Shown: positions 40,873 to 48,649, counted from the first letter of the stretch. The stretch is DNA of 64,000 nt from Actinokineospora bangkokensis (GCF_001940455.1 NZ_MKQR01000002.1:124001-188000); one strand, 5' to 3'. Numbers and translations are program-made. Notes: generated by a model not told the origin, from the letters alone.

Positions 40873-42276
40873 GTGCTGGGAGAGGGCAGCGTGCTCGGCG
40901 AGGTGCTGATCGGCGCACCGGCGCGGGCGCACCAGCTGGTCGAGCGGGCCGACGACGCCGCGGTGGCGGCCTACCGGGCGCTGCGCCGGGAGGTCTTCGT
41001 CGAGCAGCAGGGCCTGTTCGACGACGACCTGGACTGGCGCGACGAGGACCCGCGCACGGTCGTGCTCGTCGCCCGCGACGCCGCCGGGCAGGTCATCGGC
41101 GGCGTCCGGCTCGGACCCGCCCGGCCCGGCCCGGACGTGGGCTGGTGGGTCGGCGGCAGGCTCGTGGTGCGCCGCGGCGCCGGGCCGGTCGGCACCGGCA
41201 GCGCCCTGGTGCGCGCCGCCTGCGCGCACGCCGAGGGCGCGGGCGCGCTGCGCTTCGACGCCACCGTCCAACCTGCCAACGAGCGGCTCTTCCACCGCAT
41301 CGGCTGGCGCACCGTGCGCCCGGTCCAGGTCGCGGGCGCCGACCACGTGCTCATGCGCTGGCCCATCGGGCGGGTCGCCGCGCTGGCCGAGGCCACCAAG
41401 CGCCAGCTCGGCGCGCTGCTGGACGGGCTGGCGCCCGGTGGGCCCGGGTTCGTCGGCGACGACGGCGCCCCCGTCCCCGGCAGCGACCTGGTCGCCGCCT
41501 GCGACGCGGTGGTGCCCGCCATGGTCGAGCGCGACCCGGAGTGGGCGGGCTGGTGCGCGGTCCTGGTCAACCTCAACGACCTGGCCGCCATGGGCGCCAC
41601 CCCCGTCGGCATCCTCGACGCCGTGGGCGCCCGCGACGCCGCCTGCGTGCGGCGCGTGCTCACGGGCCTGCGCAAGGCGGCCGCCGCCTACGGCGTGCCG
41701 GTGCTCGGCGGGCACACCCAGTTCGGCGTCCCGGCCGCGCTGTCGGTCACCGCGCTGGGCCGCACCGACCACCCGGTGCCCGGCGGCGGCGGGCGACCGG
41801 GCCACCACGTCACCCTCACCGCGGACCTGGGCGGCTCCTGGCGCCCCGGCTACGCGGGCAGGCAGTGGGACTCCAGCACCTCCCGGACCCCGGCCGAGCT
41901 GGCGACCATGCTGGCCTCGGTCGGCCGGGCCCGGCCCGCGGCGGCCAAGGACGTCTCGATGGCGGGCGTCGTGGGCACCCTCGGCATGCTCGCCGAGGCC
42001 AGCGGGTGCGGCGCGGTGCTCGACGTGGCGGCCGCGCCGCGCCCGGCGGGCGCCACCGCGGGGGACTGGTTGACCTGCTTCCCCGGCTTCGCCGTGCTCA
42101 CCGCCGACCGGCCCGGCGCCGACCCGCTGCCCGCGGGCCCGGCCACCGGCGCGGTGTGCGGCGAGCTCGTGGCGGGCGCGGGGGTCGGGCTGCGCTGGCC
42201 CGACGGCGAGACCACCGAGGCGATCACCGCGACGGTCACCGGAATGGGACCCGCGACAGGGATGGGGACGGCATGA
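40873..42276 (+). CDS. GNAT acyltransferase fused to an AIR synthase-like (PurM-fold) domain
   Basis: A 467-residue fusion. Residues ~15-165 are a GNAT acyltransferase (VAAYRALRREVFVEQQGLF, VIGGVRLGPARPGPDVGWWVGGRLVVRRGAGPVGTGSALVRAACAHAEGAGALRFDATVQPANERLFHRIGW). Residues ~180-460 have the PurM/AIR-synthase fold (VNLNDLAAMGATPVGILDAVG, LGGHTQFGVPAALSVTALG, DVSMAGVVGTLGMLAEASGCGAVLDV). Cyanobacterial relatives Sll0786 and Sll0787 carry these as separate proteins. GTG 40873 lies 4 nt after the radical SAM stop; GTG 40891 is a possible alternative. The fusion suggests acylation and ATP-dependent amidation or cyclisation of the same intermediate (inference). Confidence 0.88.
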   Translation: MLGEGSVLGEVLIGAPARAHQLVERADDAAVAAYRALRREVFVEQQGLFDDDLDWRDEDPRTVVLVARDAAGQVIGGVRLGPARPGPDVGWWVGGRLVVRRGAGPVGTGSALVRAACAHAEGAGALRFDATVQPANERLFHRIGWRTVRPVQVAGADHVLMRWPIGRVAALAEATKRQLGALLDGLAPGGPGFVGDDGAPVPGSDLVAACDAVVPAMVERDPEWAGWCAVLVNLNDLAAMGATPVGILDAVGARDAACVRRVLTGLRKAAAAYGVPVLGGHTQFGVPAALSVTALGRTDHPVPGGGGRPGHHVTLTADLGGSWRPGYAGRQWDSSTSRTPAELATMLASVGRARPAAAKDVSMAGVVGTLGMLAEASGCGAVLDVAAAPRPAGATAGDWLTCFPGFAVLTADRPGADPLPAGPATGAVCGELVAGAGVGLRWPDGETTEAITATVTGMGPATGMGTA

Positions 42277-43118
42277 GCGGCTTGCGGATGGCGGCCGTCG
42301 CGGACAACTTCGACCGCGACCTGGAAGCGGACTTCGCCAAGGTGGCGGCGCACATCGCCGCGGCGCGGGCGCGGGGGGTGCGGCTGCTCGCCCTGCCCGA
42401 GGCGACCCTGGGCGGCTACCTGCTCTCCCTCGACGGCACCGCGGGCAACCCGCCCGCGCTCGCCGTCGACGGGCCCGAGGTCAAGCGGCTCGCCGCGCTC
42501 GCGGGCGACATGGTGGTCACCGCCGGGTACTGCGAGGACGCGGGCGAGGTCACCTACAACAGCGTCGTGTGCGTCACCGGCGACGGCGTGCTGGGCAACC
42601 ACCGCAAGGTGCACCAGCCGCTCAACGAGGACGCCAACTACCGGGCGGGCACCGGCTTCGCCGCCTTCGACACGCCGGTGGGCAGGCTCGGCATGATGAT
42701 CTGCTACGACAAAGCCTTCCCCGAGTCGGCCAGGGCGCTGGCCCTCGACGGCGCCGAGGTCATCGTGTGCGTCTCGGCCTGGCCGGGGGCGGCCACCAAC
42801 CCCGACCCCGACCTGGCCAAGGACCGGTGGAAGCGCCGGTTCGACCTGTTCGACCGCGCCCGCGCCCTGGAGAACCAGGTGGTGTGGCTCTCGGCCAACC
42901 AGAGCGGCACCTTCGGCAGCATGCGCTTCGTGGCCAGCGCCAAGGTCGTCGACCCCGGCGGCGAGGTCGTCGCCGACACCGGCGTCGGCCCGGGCATGGC
43001 CGTCGCCGAGATCGACGTGCGGGAGGCGCTGGTCGTGGCGCGCCGGGCCATGGGCCACCTGCGCGACCGGCGGCCGGAGGCCTACCCTGCCCTCGGCGGA
43101 CACCTGGTGGAGGCGTAG
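42273..43118 (+). CDS. Nit6803-type nitrilase with intact catalytic triad
   Basis: A 281-residue nitrilase of the Nit1C type. The triad is complete: E43 in LPEATLGGY, K112 in NHRKVHQP and C144 in MMICYDKAFPESARAL. Family segments such as YNSVVCVTGDGVLGNHRKVH and ANQSGTFGSMRFVASAKVVDPGG support the assignment. Nitrilases hydrolyse nitriles to acids and ammonia; Nit1C members have also been linked to growth on cyanide in some bacteria. ATG 42273 overlaps the fusion gene by 4 nt. A close paralogue without the triad follows 8 nt downstream. Confidence 0.93.
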   Translation: MSGLRMAAVADNFDRDLEADFAKVAAHIAAARARGVRLLALPEATLGGYLLSLDGTAGNPPALAVDGPEVKRLAALAGDMVVTAGYCEDAGEVTYNSVVCVTGDGVLGNHRKVHQPLNEDANYRAGTGFAAFDTPVGRLGMMICYDKAFPESARALALDGAEVIVCVSAWPGAATNPDPDLAKDRWKRRFDLFDRARALENQVVWLSANQSGTFGSMRFVASAKVVDPGGEVVADTGVGPGMAVAEIDVREALVVARRAMGHLRDRRPEAYPALGGHLVEA

Positions 43119-43126
43119 GAGCTCGG

Positions 43127-43960
43127 ATGCTCAAGATCGGCGCGGTGGCCGCGGCGTTCGGCCGCGACCTGGACTCCGACCTGCGGCGGGTGGCGACGCT
43201 CATCGAGCACGCCCGCCGGGACGGGGTCGCCCTGCTGGTCCTGCCCGACGCCGCGCTCGGCGGCTACCTCGCCGACCTGCGCGACCCGGACCCGGAGTCG
43301 CTGCCGCCCGCGCTGGCCCCCGACGACGACCACGTGCGCCGGGTGTGCGCGCTGGCCGCGGAGATGGTCGTCTGCTTCGGCTTCTGCGAGGCCGACGGCG
43401 ACCGCCGCTACAACTCCGCGCTGTGCGTCACCGGCGACGGCGTGCTCGGCAGCCACCGCAAGGTCCACCAACCGGCCGGGGAGTCGCTGGCCTACGCCGC
43501 GGGTGACCGGTTCGCCGCCTTCGACACCCCGGTCGGCCGGGTCGGCATGCTCATCGACTACGACAAGACCTTCCCCGAGTCCGCCCGCGCCCTGGCCCTC
43601 GACGGCGCCGAGGTCATCGCGGCCCTGTCGGCGTGGCCCACCAGCATCACCAACCGGGCGCCGCGGATGGCCCAGGACCGCCAGTCCCGCCTGTTCGACC
43701 TCTACGACCAGGCCCGCGCCGCGGAGAACCAGGTCGTGCTGGCCTCGTCGAACCAGACCGGGTCGCTGGGCGGGATGCGCTTCCTCGGCCAGGCCAAGGT
43801 CGTCGGCCCCGGCGGCGACGTGCTCGCCCGCACCTGGTCCAAGGCCGGCATCGCCATCGCCGAACTCGACGTCGCCGCCGAGATCGCCACCGCCCGCCGC
43901 GTCCTCGACCACCTCACCGAGCGCAAGCCCGAGGCCTACCGGACGGAGGAGCCCGCGTGA
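43127..43960 (+). CDS. nitrilase paralogue with lost catalytic residues (pseudoenzyme)
   Basis: A 277-residue protein paralogous to the preceding nitrilase along its full length (VTGDGVLGSHRKVHQP, FAAFDTPVGRVGM, FPESARALALDGAEVI). Two of three catalytic residues are replaced. Glu becomes D41 (LPDAALGGY), and the nucleophile Cys becomes D144 (MLIDYDKTFPE); K112 is kept. The codons are GAC in both cases and the frame is open, so this is not a simple frameshift. Without the Cys, normal nitrilase chemistry is impossible. It may be a regulatory or structural partner of the active copy, or have a new activity (inference). ATG 43127 follows GGAG by 5 nt. The stop overlaps the glycosyltransferase start (GTGA). 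Confidence 0.9.
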   Translation: MLKIGAVAAAFGRDLDSDLRRVATLIEHARRDGVALLVLPDAALGGYLADLRDPDPESLPPALAPDDDHVRRVCALAAEMVVCFGFCEADGDRRYNSALCVTGDGVLGSHRKVHQPAGESLAYAAGDRFAAFDTPVGRVGMLIDYDKTFPESARALALDGAEVIAALSAWPTSITNRAPRMAQDRQSRLFDLYDQARAAENQVVLASSNQTGSLGGMRFLGQAKVVGPGGDVLARTWSKAGIAIAELDVAAEIATARRVLDHLTERKPEAYRTEEPA

Positions 43961-45027
43961 GGATCGCCCTGCTGACCTACTCCTCCAAACCCCGCGGCGG
44001 GGTCGTCCACACCCTCTGCCTGGCCGAGGCCCTGGCCGCCGCGGGCGCCGACGTGACCGTCTGGACCCTGGGCCGCGGCGGCGACTCCGGCTTCTTCCGG
44101 CCGGTCGACCCCGCGGTGTCGCTGCGCGTGGTGCCCTTCCCGGACGTGCCGGGGGAAGGGGTCGGCGCCCGGATCCTGCGGTCCATCGCCGTGCTGCGCG
44201 AGGCCTTCGACCCGAACGCCTACGACATCGTGCACGCCCAGGACTGCATCAGCGCCAACGCCGTGGGCCGGTGCGTGCGCACCGTGCACCACATCGACCA
44301 CTTCACCACCCCGGAGTTGGCCGAGTGCCACGAGCGCGCGATCGTGCGGCCCTACGCGCACGTGTGCGTCTCCGAGGCCGTGGCGGCGGAGTTGCGCGCG
44401 GGGTGGGGGCTATCGCCCGCGGTGATCCCGAACGGCGTCGCCGCTGAGCGGTTCGCGGCGGCCGTCGGATCGGCTTCGGCGTCGGCGTGGCGGGAGAAGC
44501 TGGGGCGGTACGTGCTCTCGGTCGGGGGGATCGAGCCGCGCAAGGGGTCACTGGAGCTGCTGGAGGCGTTCGCGCGGGTGGGGTTGGCGGACGTGCGGCT
44601 GGTGATCGCTGGGGGTGAGACGCTGTTCGACTACCGCGAGTACCGGACGCGGTGGGAGCAGCGGGCGGAGGAACTGGGCGTGGTGCCGGAGGTCCTGGGG
44701 CCGGTGGACGACGCGGACCTGCCGGGGCTGGTGGCGGGGGCAAGCGCTTTCGCCTTCCCGTCCACGAAGGAGGGCTTCGGGCTCGCCGCGATGGAGGCCC
44801 TGGCGGCGTCGGTGCCGCTGGTGGTGAGCGACCTGCCGGTGCTGCGGGAGGTGTTCACCGGCGCCGCGTTCTTCGGCGCCACCCCGTCCGACTTGGCGAC
44901 GGGCTTGCGGGAGGCCCTGGAGAACCCGAACCCCCGACGCCGCGACGTGGGCCGCGCACTGGCCGCCCGCTACACCTGGGACGCGGCCGCGGCCAAGCAC
45001 CTGGAGTTCTACGCGTCCCTGGCGTGA
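43957..45027 (+). CDS. MSMEG_0565-type glycosyltransferase (GT4)
   Basis: A 356-residue GT-B glycosyltransferase. The N-terminal MRIALLTYSSKPRGGVVHTLCLAEALAAAGADVTVWTLGRGG is the acceptor-side Rossmann domain. The donor side has VLSVGGIEPRKGSLELLEAFARVG and SAFAFPSTKEGFGLAAMEALAASVPLVVSDLPVLREV, the EGFGLAAMEA motif being the nucleotide-sugar EX7E element of GT4. It is the last gene of the cluster in this order in mycobacteria too. Sugar and acceptor are unknown, but glycosylation of the pathway product is likely. Confidence 0.9.
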   Translation: MRIALLTYSSKPRGGVVHTLCLAEALAAAGADVTVWTLGRGGDSGFFRPVDPAVSLRVVPFPDVPGEGVGARILRSIAVLREAFDPNAYDIVHAQDCISANAVGRCVRTVHHIDHFTTPELAECHERAIVRPYAHVCVSEAVAAELRAGWGLSPAVIPNGVAAERFAAAVGSASASAWREKLGRYVLSVGGIEPRKGSLELLEAFARVGLADVRLVIAGGETLFDYREYRTRWEQRAEELGVVPEVLGPVDDADLPGLVAGASAFAFPSTKEGFGLAAMEALAASVPLVVSDLPVLREVFTGAAFFGATPSDLATGLREALENPNPRRRDVGRALAARYTWDAAAAKHLEFYASLA

Positions 45028-45150
45028 CCGGGAACGGCCTCATGGGTGGTCTCCGCAGGATGCGCGTCCTGGACCCCGGGTGTTCGACATGATCGGGGGA
45101 TGTCAGAGGTTGTCCCCGTGCCTTGCGTCTCGCCGCCGCATGTGCGCGCT

Positions 45151-45579
45151 ATGGCCACGAAGTGGTTGCGGCTCGTGGTCGTGCTGATCCTGCCGCTGCT
45201 GCTTGCTGCGAAGTGCCCTGGCGGGGCGGTGGTGGGTCAGGCTTGCGGTGTCAGCTATCAGGGACCATCGGTGTCGTCGGGTCAGGTGGTCGTTGTCGTG
45301 CACCCTGCCTGTGACCCCAAGCCCGCCTCGCACACCCTCTACGCCGGTCTCCAGCTCGCGGTGGGTGGGGAATGGGTGGGGCAGGGGAACGAGACCGTGG
45401 TGGCCCGGGTTCCGGACGCGGCCGGGTTCGATGTCCGGCTCGCCGCGCCGTGTCGGGAGGGCACCTACCGGGCGAAGGTGCGTGCGGCCGGGCTGGGGCC
45501 GGACGGGGTGAGCGAGTTCGGGTTCGACGAGTTCGGCCCCGAGCGGGCTTTCACCCTGGTCGAGTGCGCCGGAGGGTGA
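45151..45579 (+). CDS. secreted protein of unknown function
   Basis: About 142 residues from ATG 45151, or 159 from ATG 45100. From 45151 the N-terminus MATKWLRLVVVLILPLLLAAKC is a signal peptide. The Lys before Cys makes a lipobox unlikely, so Cys may rather pair with later cysteines (ACGV, PACDP, APCREG, VECAGG). The mature part is strand-rich and resembles a small Ig-like or beta-sandwich domain (YRAKVRAAGLGPDGVSEFGFDEFGPERAFTLVE). It is not recognised. The upstream 17 codons from 45100 look less coding, so 45151 is preferred. Confidence 0.6.
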   Translation: MATKWLRLVVVLILPLLLAAKCPGGAVVGQACGVSYQGPSVSSGQVVVVVHPACDPKPASHTLYAGLQLAVGGEWVGQGNETVVARVPDAAGFDVRLAAPCREGTYRAKVRAAGLGPDGVSEFGFDEFGPERAFTLVECAGG

Positions 45580-45618
45580 GGCGTAGCGCGCGGCCGGGCG
45601 GTGGGTCACCATGAGCGG

Positions 45619-46014
45619 GTGAACGAACTGCCGCACGCGACCGAGTACACGGGCCGCCGCGTCCGCTGGTGCGGGGACCGGGTGGAGGGCCTGACCGCGG
45701 CTTATGTCGACGAGATCGCTCACGGCGGGACACGACCCCCCGGCCCCGCGGACCGGTGCACGCTGGAGCCGGGCGCGCTGGGCACGGTGGGCGACCTGGT
45801 CGACGTAGGCGACATCGGCCACGTCTACACCTTGCACTTCGACAGCGGGTACCGCTTGGACACGCCTCTGCCTGGCGACTTGGCGGCGTTCGTGGACGGC
45901 AACACTCCGGCAGGCCCGACCGTCGCCGGAGGTGGGTACGGGCTTCCCCGGCCGCCCCGCCGCGGCGTTCGCTCCGCGTTGGCCCGCCTGCGGCGCCGCT
46001 TCCTGCCCACCTAG
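45619..46014 (+). CDS. small hypothetical protein running into the CRISPR array
   Basis: A 131-residue protein from GTG 45619. It has a beta-rich middle (RRVRWCGDRVEGLTAAYVDEIAHGG, GALGTVGDLVDVGDIGHVYTLHFDSGYRLDTPLPGDLAAF) and a basic, Pro/Arg-rich C-terminus. The strand pattern suggests a small SH3- or DUF-like barrel, but no family is recognised. The stop codon (46012-46014) lies inside the first, degenerate CRISPR repeat (46010-46038). Codon bias is normal for the genome, so the gene is likely real. Confidence 0.55.
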   Translation: MNELPHATEYTGRRVRWCGDRVEGLTAAYVDEIAHGGTRPPGPADRCTLEPGALGTVGDLVDVGDIGHVYTLHFDSGYRLDTPLPGDLAAFVDGNTPAGPTVAGGGYGLPRPPRRGVRSALARLRRRFLPT

Positions 46015-46649
46015 CCACCCCGCTTGCGCGGGGAGGACGAGTACGCGGCGTTGGCCGGGGCCATCTGGTATGGAACAGCCCCGCTCGCGCGGGGAGGACC
46101 AGAGCACCAGGCGCCGGGGCGGCGACGTGGTTGGGAATAGCCCCGCTCGCGCGGGGAGGACGGCAAACCCCTGCGCTACGACGCCCTCGAACCGGGAACA
46201 GCCCCGCTCGCGCGGGGAGGACTACTTGACCTGGAACATGGCGGCCCCGTTCTGGGGAACAGCCCCGCTCGCGCGGGGAAGACCGCACCTACGACGGCGC
46301 CGTCTGGCCCGGCCTGGGAACAGCCCCGCTCGCGCGGGGAAGACTACAAGACCGCCCGGGCCGCGGACGTCGCCGAGGGAACAGCCCCGCTCGCGCGGGG
46401 AAGACCGCCAGCTCGAACAGGCGGCGCAGCCGCACCACGGAACAGCCCCGCTCGCGCGGGGAAGACCCCTTGTCCCGCACGTCACCCCGGAACCACACGG
46501 GAACAGCCCCGCTCGCGCGGGGAAGCCTGGGTGGCTGCGCTGGGGGACGAGCCGATGACGGGAACAGCCCCGCTCGCGCGGGGAAGACGAGTTGGAGGGC
46601 GCCGCCCGGGATCTGGCGGTGGGAACAGCCCCGCTCGCGCGGGAAAGAC
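46010..46649 (-). CRISPR. CRISPR array, 11 repeats and 10 spacers, type I-E-like repeat, no cas genes nearby
   Basis: Eleven 29-nt repeats occur at 46010, 46071, 46133, 46194, 46255, 46316, 46377, 46438, 46499, 46560 and 46621 (start positions). Spacers are 32 nt, except one of 33 at 46100-46132. The core CCCCGCTCGCGCGGGG folds into a 6-bp stem with a 4-nt loop. On the minus strand the stem is preceded by 5 nt and followed by 8 nt, which matches I-E crRNA architecture, so transcription is probably leftward. The leftmost repeat is the most degenerate and the next three have GGAGGAC instead of GGAAGAC, as expected for the old end. The repeat at 46621 has one mismatch, and the one at 46499 ends in GCC. 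No cas gene lies in this window. Confidence 0.97.
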
Positions 46650-47106
46650 ACTTGCCGAACTGGGACGATACACCGTGTTGGGGTGCTCTGGCATCACTTT
46701 CTAGCTAGGTACGTCGGCCGCTCGGGGCAGCCAAACCTCGCCGCGGTTGGTCGGTCGTCAGCCTCGACCGGCGAAAGCTTCAGGGCTTCAGCCGCAACGG
46801 AGTAGCAAAGTCTGTTGATCACGGAACCGCGCGCCGAATGCGTCGTCAGAGCACGACTTGCGGGATTCGCCAAGCTTGATCAGCAGTCCAGGATGGCGCG
46901 GACGTCGGCGGTGCGCCGGATCGACCCGCGCACCGTGGCTTCACCGAGATGGGTCGAGCCCCGCGCACGGCCCGTGCCCCGTTACTCGCCGGCTTGCACT
47001 CGCACCTCCGCGTGCCACCACCCCGACCGCCGGATGCGCTTCAACACCCCGAGCTCATAGCCGAAAGCCGCGATCCCAGCAGCATCTCCGGACACAGCTC
47101 GCCCCC
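46650..47106. other. probable CRISPR leader side, no gene seen
   Basis: About 450 nt with no convincing gene. The part next to the array (46650-46780) is less GC-rich than average (for example ATCACTTTCTAGCTAGGTAC) and is where a leader and promoter for the leftward array would lie. Open frames on the plus strand further right lack codon bias and domains. Confidence 0.45.
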
Positions 47107-47856
47107 TCACTCGTCGCCGTCGCGTCGGATGGGCTTGGCCACCAAGCGGACGTCCGGTCCCGAGCGGCTGACGTCGATCAGCTCCAGCCGCAGCACGTCG
47201 TCGATCGTCGTGATCCCCGCGTCCTCCAAACCGCTCTTGCCCGACCCCAGCAGGGCGGGCGCGATGTAGTTGACCACCCGGTCGACCAGGCCCGCGGCGA
47301 TGAAGCTGCCCGCCAGTGTGGGTCCGCCTTCGAGGAACAGGCCCTCGACCCCACGCCGCCGGTACAACCCCGTCAACGCGGCCGCGAGGTCGAGCCCCCG
47401 AGCCGACCGCGGCACCCGAAGCAGGTCGACAACCCCCTCCAAGTGCGCGGCGTCGGCGTCCTCGGCGATGACGAGCAGCGTGGGCGCAGAGTCGTTGCAG
47501 ACGTTGGCATCTGCGGGCGTGCGGGCATCGCTGTCGAACACCACCCGCAGCGGCTGCTTGGCGGGGTCCTCCACGATCGACAAGTTCAAGCGGGGGTCGT
47601 CGTTGCCCCGGACGGCCAGGTTGGGGTTGTCCGCGCGCTGGGTCCCGGACCCCACCACCGTGGCCTGGCACCCGGCCCGCAGCAGGTGCACCTCGGCCCG
47701 GCTCGCCCCACTCGTGACCCACTGGCTCGTCCCGTCCCGCGCGGCGATCCGCCCATCCAGGGTCGCGGCGAATTTGTACACCACGAACGGCCTGCCGAAC
47801 CGCTCGTTGACCGCCGCCCACTCCGAACGCCCCACCAACTGCTCAGCGCTGTCCAC
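47107..47856 (-). CDS. RibD C-terminal-like reductase (dihydrofolate reductase fold)
   Basis: A 249-residue pyrimidine-reductase-type protein. RPFVVYKFAATLDGRIAARDGTSQWVTSGASRAEVHLLRAGCQATVVGSGTQRADNPNLAVRG is the RibD C-terminal signature (substrate and NADPH region). GVEGLFLEGGPTLAGSFIAAGLVDRVVNYIAPALLGSG is the GGP loop and following helix. There is no N-terminal deaminase domain. Riboflavin synthesis is one option, but stand-alone copies are often used in secondary metabolism or as generic reductases. It follows an unknown gene and the XRE/peptide genes on the same strand after a ~100-nt gap. Confidence 0.88.
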   Translation of the reverse strand: MDSAEQLVGRSEWAAVNERFGRPFVVYKFAATLDGRIAARDGTSQWVTSGASRAEVHLLRAGCQATVVGSGTQRADNPNLAVRGNDDPRLNLSIVEDPAKQPLRVVFDSDARTPADANVCNDSAPTLLVIAEDADAAHLEGVVDLLRVPRSARGLDLAAALTGLYRRRGVEGLFLEGGPTLAGSFIAAGLVDRVVNYIAPALLGSGKSGLEDAGITTIDDVLRLELIDVSRSGPDVRLVAKPIRRDGDE

Positions 47857-47957
47857 GTCGATGTTCTCCCTTGTTCAGCCGAGTCGGGGTACGCCGCTTG
47901 GGCGTCCCGACGCACTCCTGCGGGTTTCAGCGAGTGAAACAGCAGGGCGGGTAAGGC

Positions 47958-48599
47958 TCAGCGGCCCAGGACCGGGACGAGCTGCGTGAGCATGTAAGAC
48001 GCGCACCAGCGGGATTCGGAGTCCCTGGGGTTTACCGCCTCCTTCGTCAGCCTAGCCGCCAACTTGCGGGGCTCCGGAAAGGCCGACACGTCCTCAGCGA
48101 AGCGCAACGCGTCAGTCCAGGGAGTCCGGGTCAACCGGGAGATGTCAGATGCCAGGCACAGCCTGCGCACGGGGGTGTCGCTGTCGAGCGCGCGCGCCAC
48201 CAAGCGGGCGTTTTCCTCACCTGGCAACTTGGCCACGACGCTGAGCGAGTTCGTCCGCGAGGTCGACGTGCGGCCGGTGACCATCCACTGGTGGAACTGC
48301 CGGATGCCCTCGGGGCTGAGCCGCGAGCCCACCGCGATGTCGAGGGCCCGCGACGTCGGGCCCTTGGCGAAGACCGCCGGGTCGCCGGCTTCCACCACGG
48401 TCACCAAGTGCGTTATCCGTGCGGCTCCTCGCACGTGGATGAGGCGCTGATGGGTGATTTCCCTGCGGAACACGTTCTCTCCAAAGGTTCGTCCATACGC
48501 CGGGGCGACTTCAGCGGTAATGGGGCGACTCCGCCGTCGACCTGCTTCAGGTAGGGCTCGGGTAGTGGCGAGCACAGCAAGGCCGTACCTCGCCACCAT
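47958..48599 (-). CDS. hypothetical protein downstream of the XRE/peptide pair
   Basis: An open frame of up to 213 residues. From about LVTVVEAGDPAVFAKGPTSRALDIAVGSRLSPEGIRQFHQW onward, third codon positions are strongly GC-biased, so the last ~150 residues are coding. The first ~65 codons (MVARYGLAVLATTRALPEAG) lack this bias, and the true start may lie at a TTG/GTG near 48405 or the N-terminus may be decayed. The visible part is helical and basic (LVARALDSDTPVRRLCLASDISRLTRTPWTDALRFAEDV), perhaps a helical-repeat domain. It is not recognised. ATG 48599 lies 2 nt after the stop of the 15-codon ORF. Confidence 0.5.
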   Translation of the reverse strand: MVARYGLAVLATTRALPEAGRRRSRPITAEVAPAYGRTFGENVFRREITHQRLIHVRGAARITHLVTVVEAGDPAVFAKGPTSRALDIAVGSRLSPEGIRQFHQWMVTGRTSTSRTNSLSVVAKLPGEENARLVARALDSDTPVRRLCLASDISRLTRTPWTDALRFAEDVSAFPEPRKLAARLTKEAVNPRDSESRWCASYMLTQLVPVLGR

Positions 48600-48601
48600 G
48601 C

Positions 48602-48649
48602 CTAGAGCAGAACGAAACCGAAGTCGTCCTGATTGGTGAACTCATCCAC
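48602..48649 (-). CDS. 15-residue ORF behind an XRE-TPR regulator, candidate signalling peptide
   Basis: A short frame from GTG 48649 to TAG 48602 encodes MDEFTNQDDFGFVLL. Six nt upstream lies AGGAGG (48656-48661), close to the ideal Shine-Dalgarno sequence and stronger than most in this window. It begins 35 nt after the stop of the TPR-containing XRE regulator. The peptide is acidic with a hydrophobic end (FGFVLL). Small ORFs next to TPR-type XRE regulators can encode pheromones in Firmicutes (RRNPP systems). In this case that is only an inference; it could also be a leader that couples translation of the next gene. Confidence 0.5.
   Translation of the reverse strand: MDEFTNQDDFGFVLL

Noticed and set aside
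43127-43960. A sequencing error or simple pseudogene as explanation for the missing nitrilase Cys
   Set aside because: The frame is intact over 277 codons, both replaced residues are encoded by GAC, the rest of the fold is conserved, and the gene keeps a good ribosome-binding site and a coupled downstream start.
45151-45216. A lipoprotein signal in the secreted protein
   Set aside because: The residue before the Cys is Lys (LAAKC), which does not fit the lipobox, so an ordinary signal peptide is more likely.
46010-46649. Transcription of the CRISPR array on the plus strand
   Set aside because: On the plus strand the stem would be preceded by 8 nt and followed by 5 nt, the reverse of I-E crRNAs, and the degenerate repeat would sit at the leader end.
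46815-47060. A small gene between the CRISPR array and the RibD-like gene
   Set aside because: The 81-codon frame has no ribosome-binding site, no coding bias and an Arg/Pro-rich translation.
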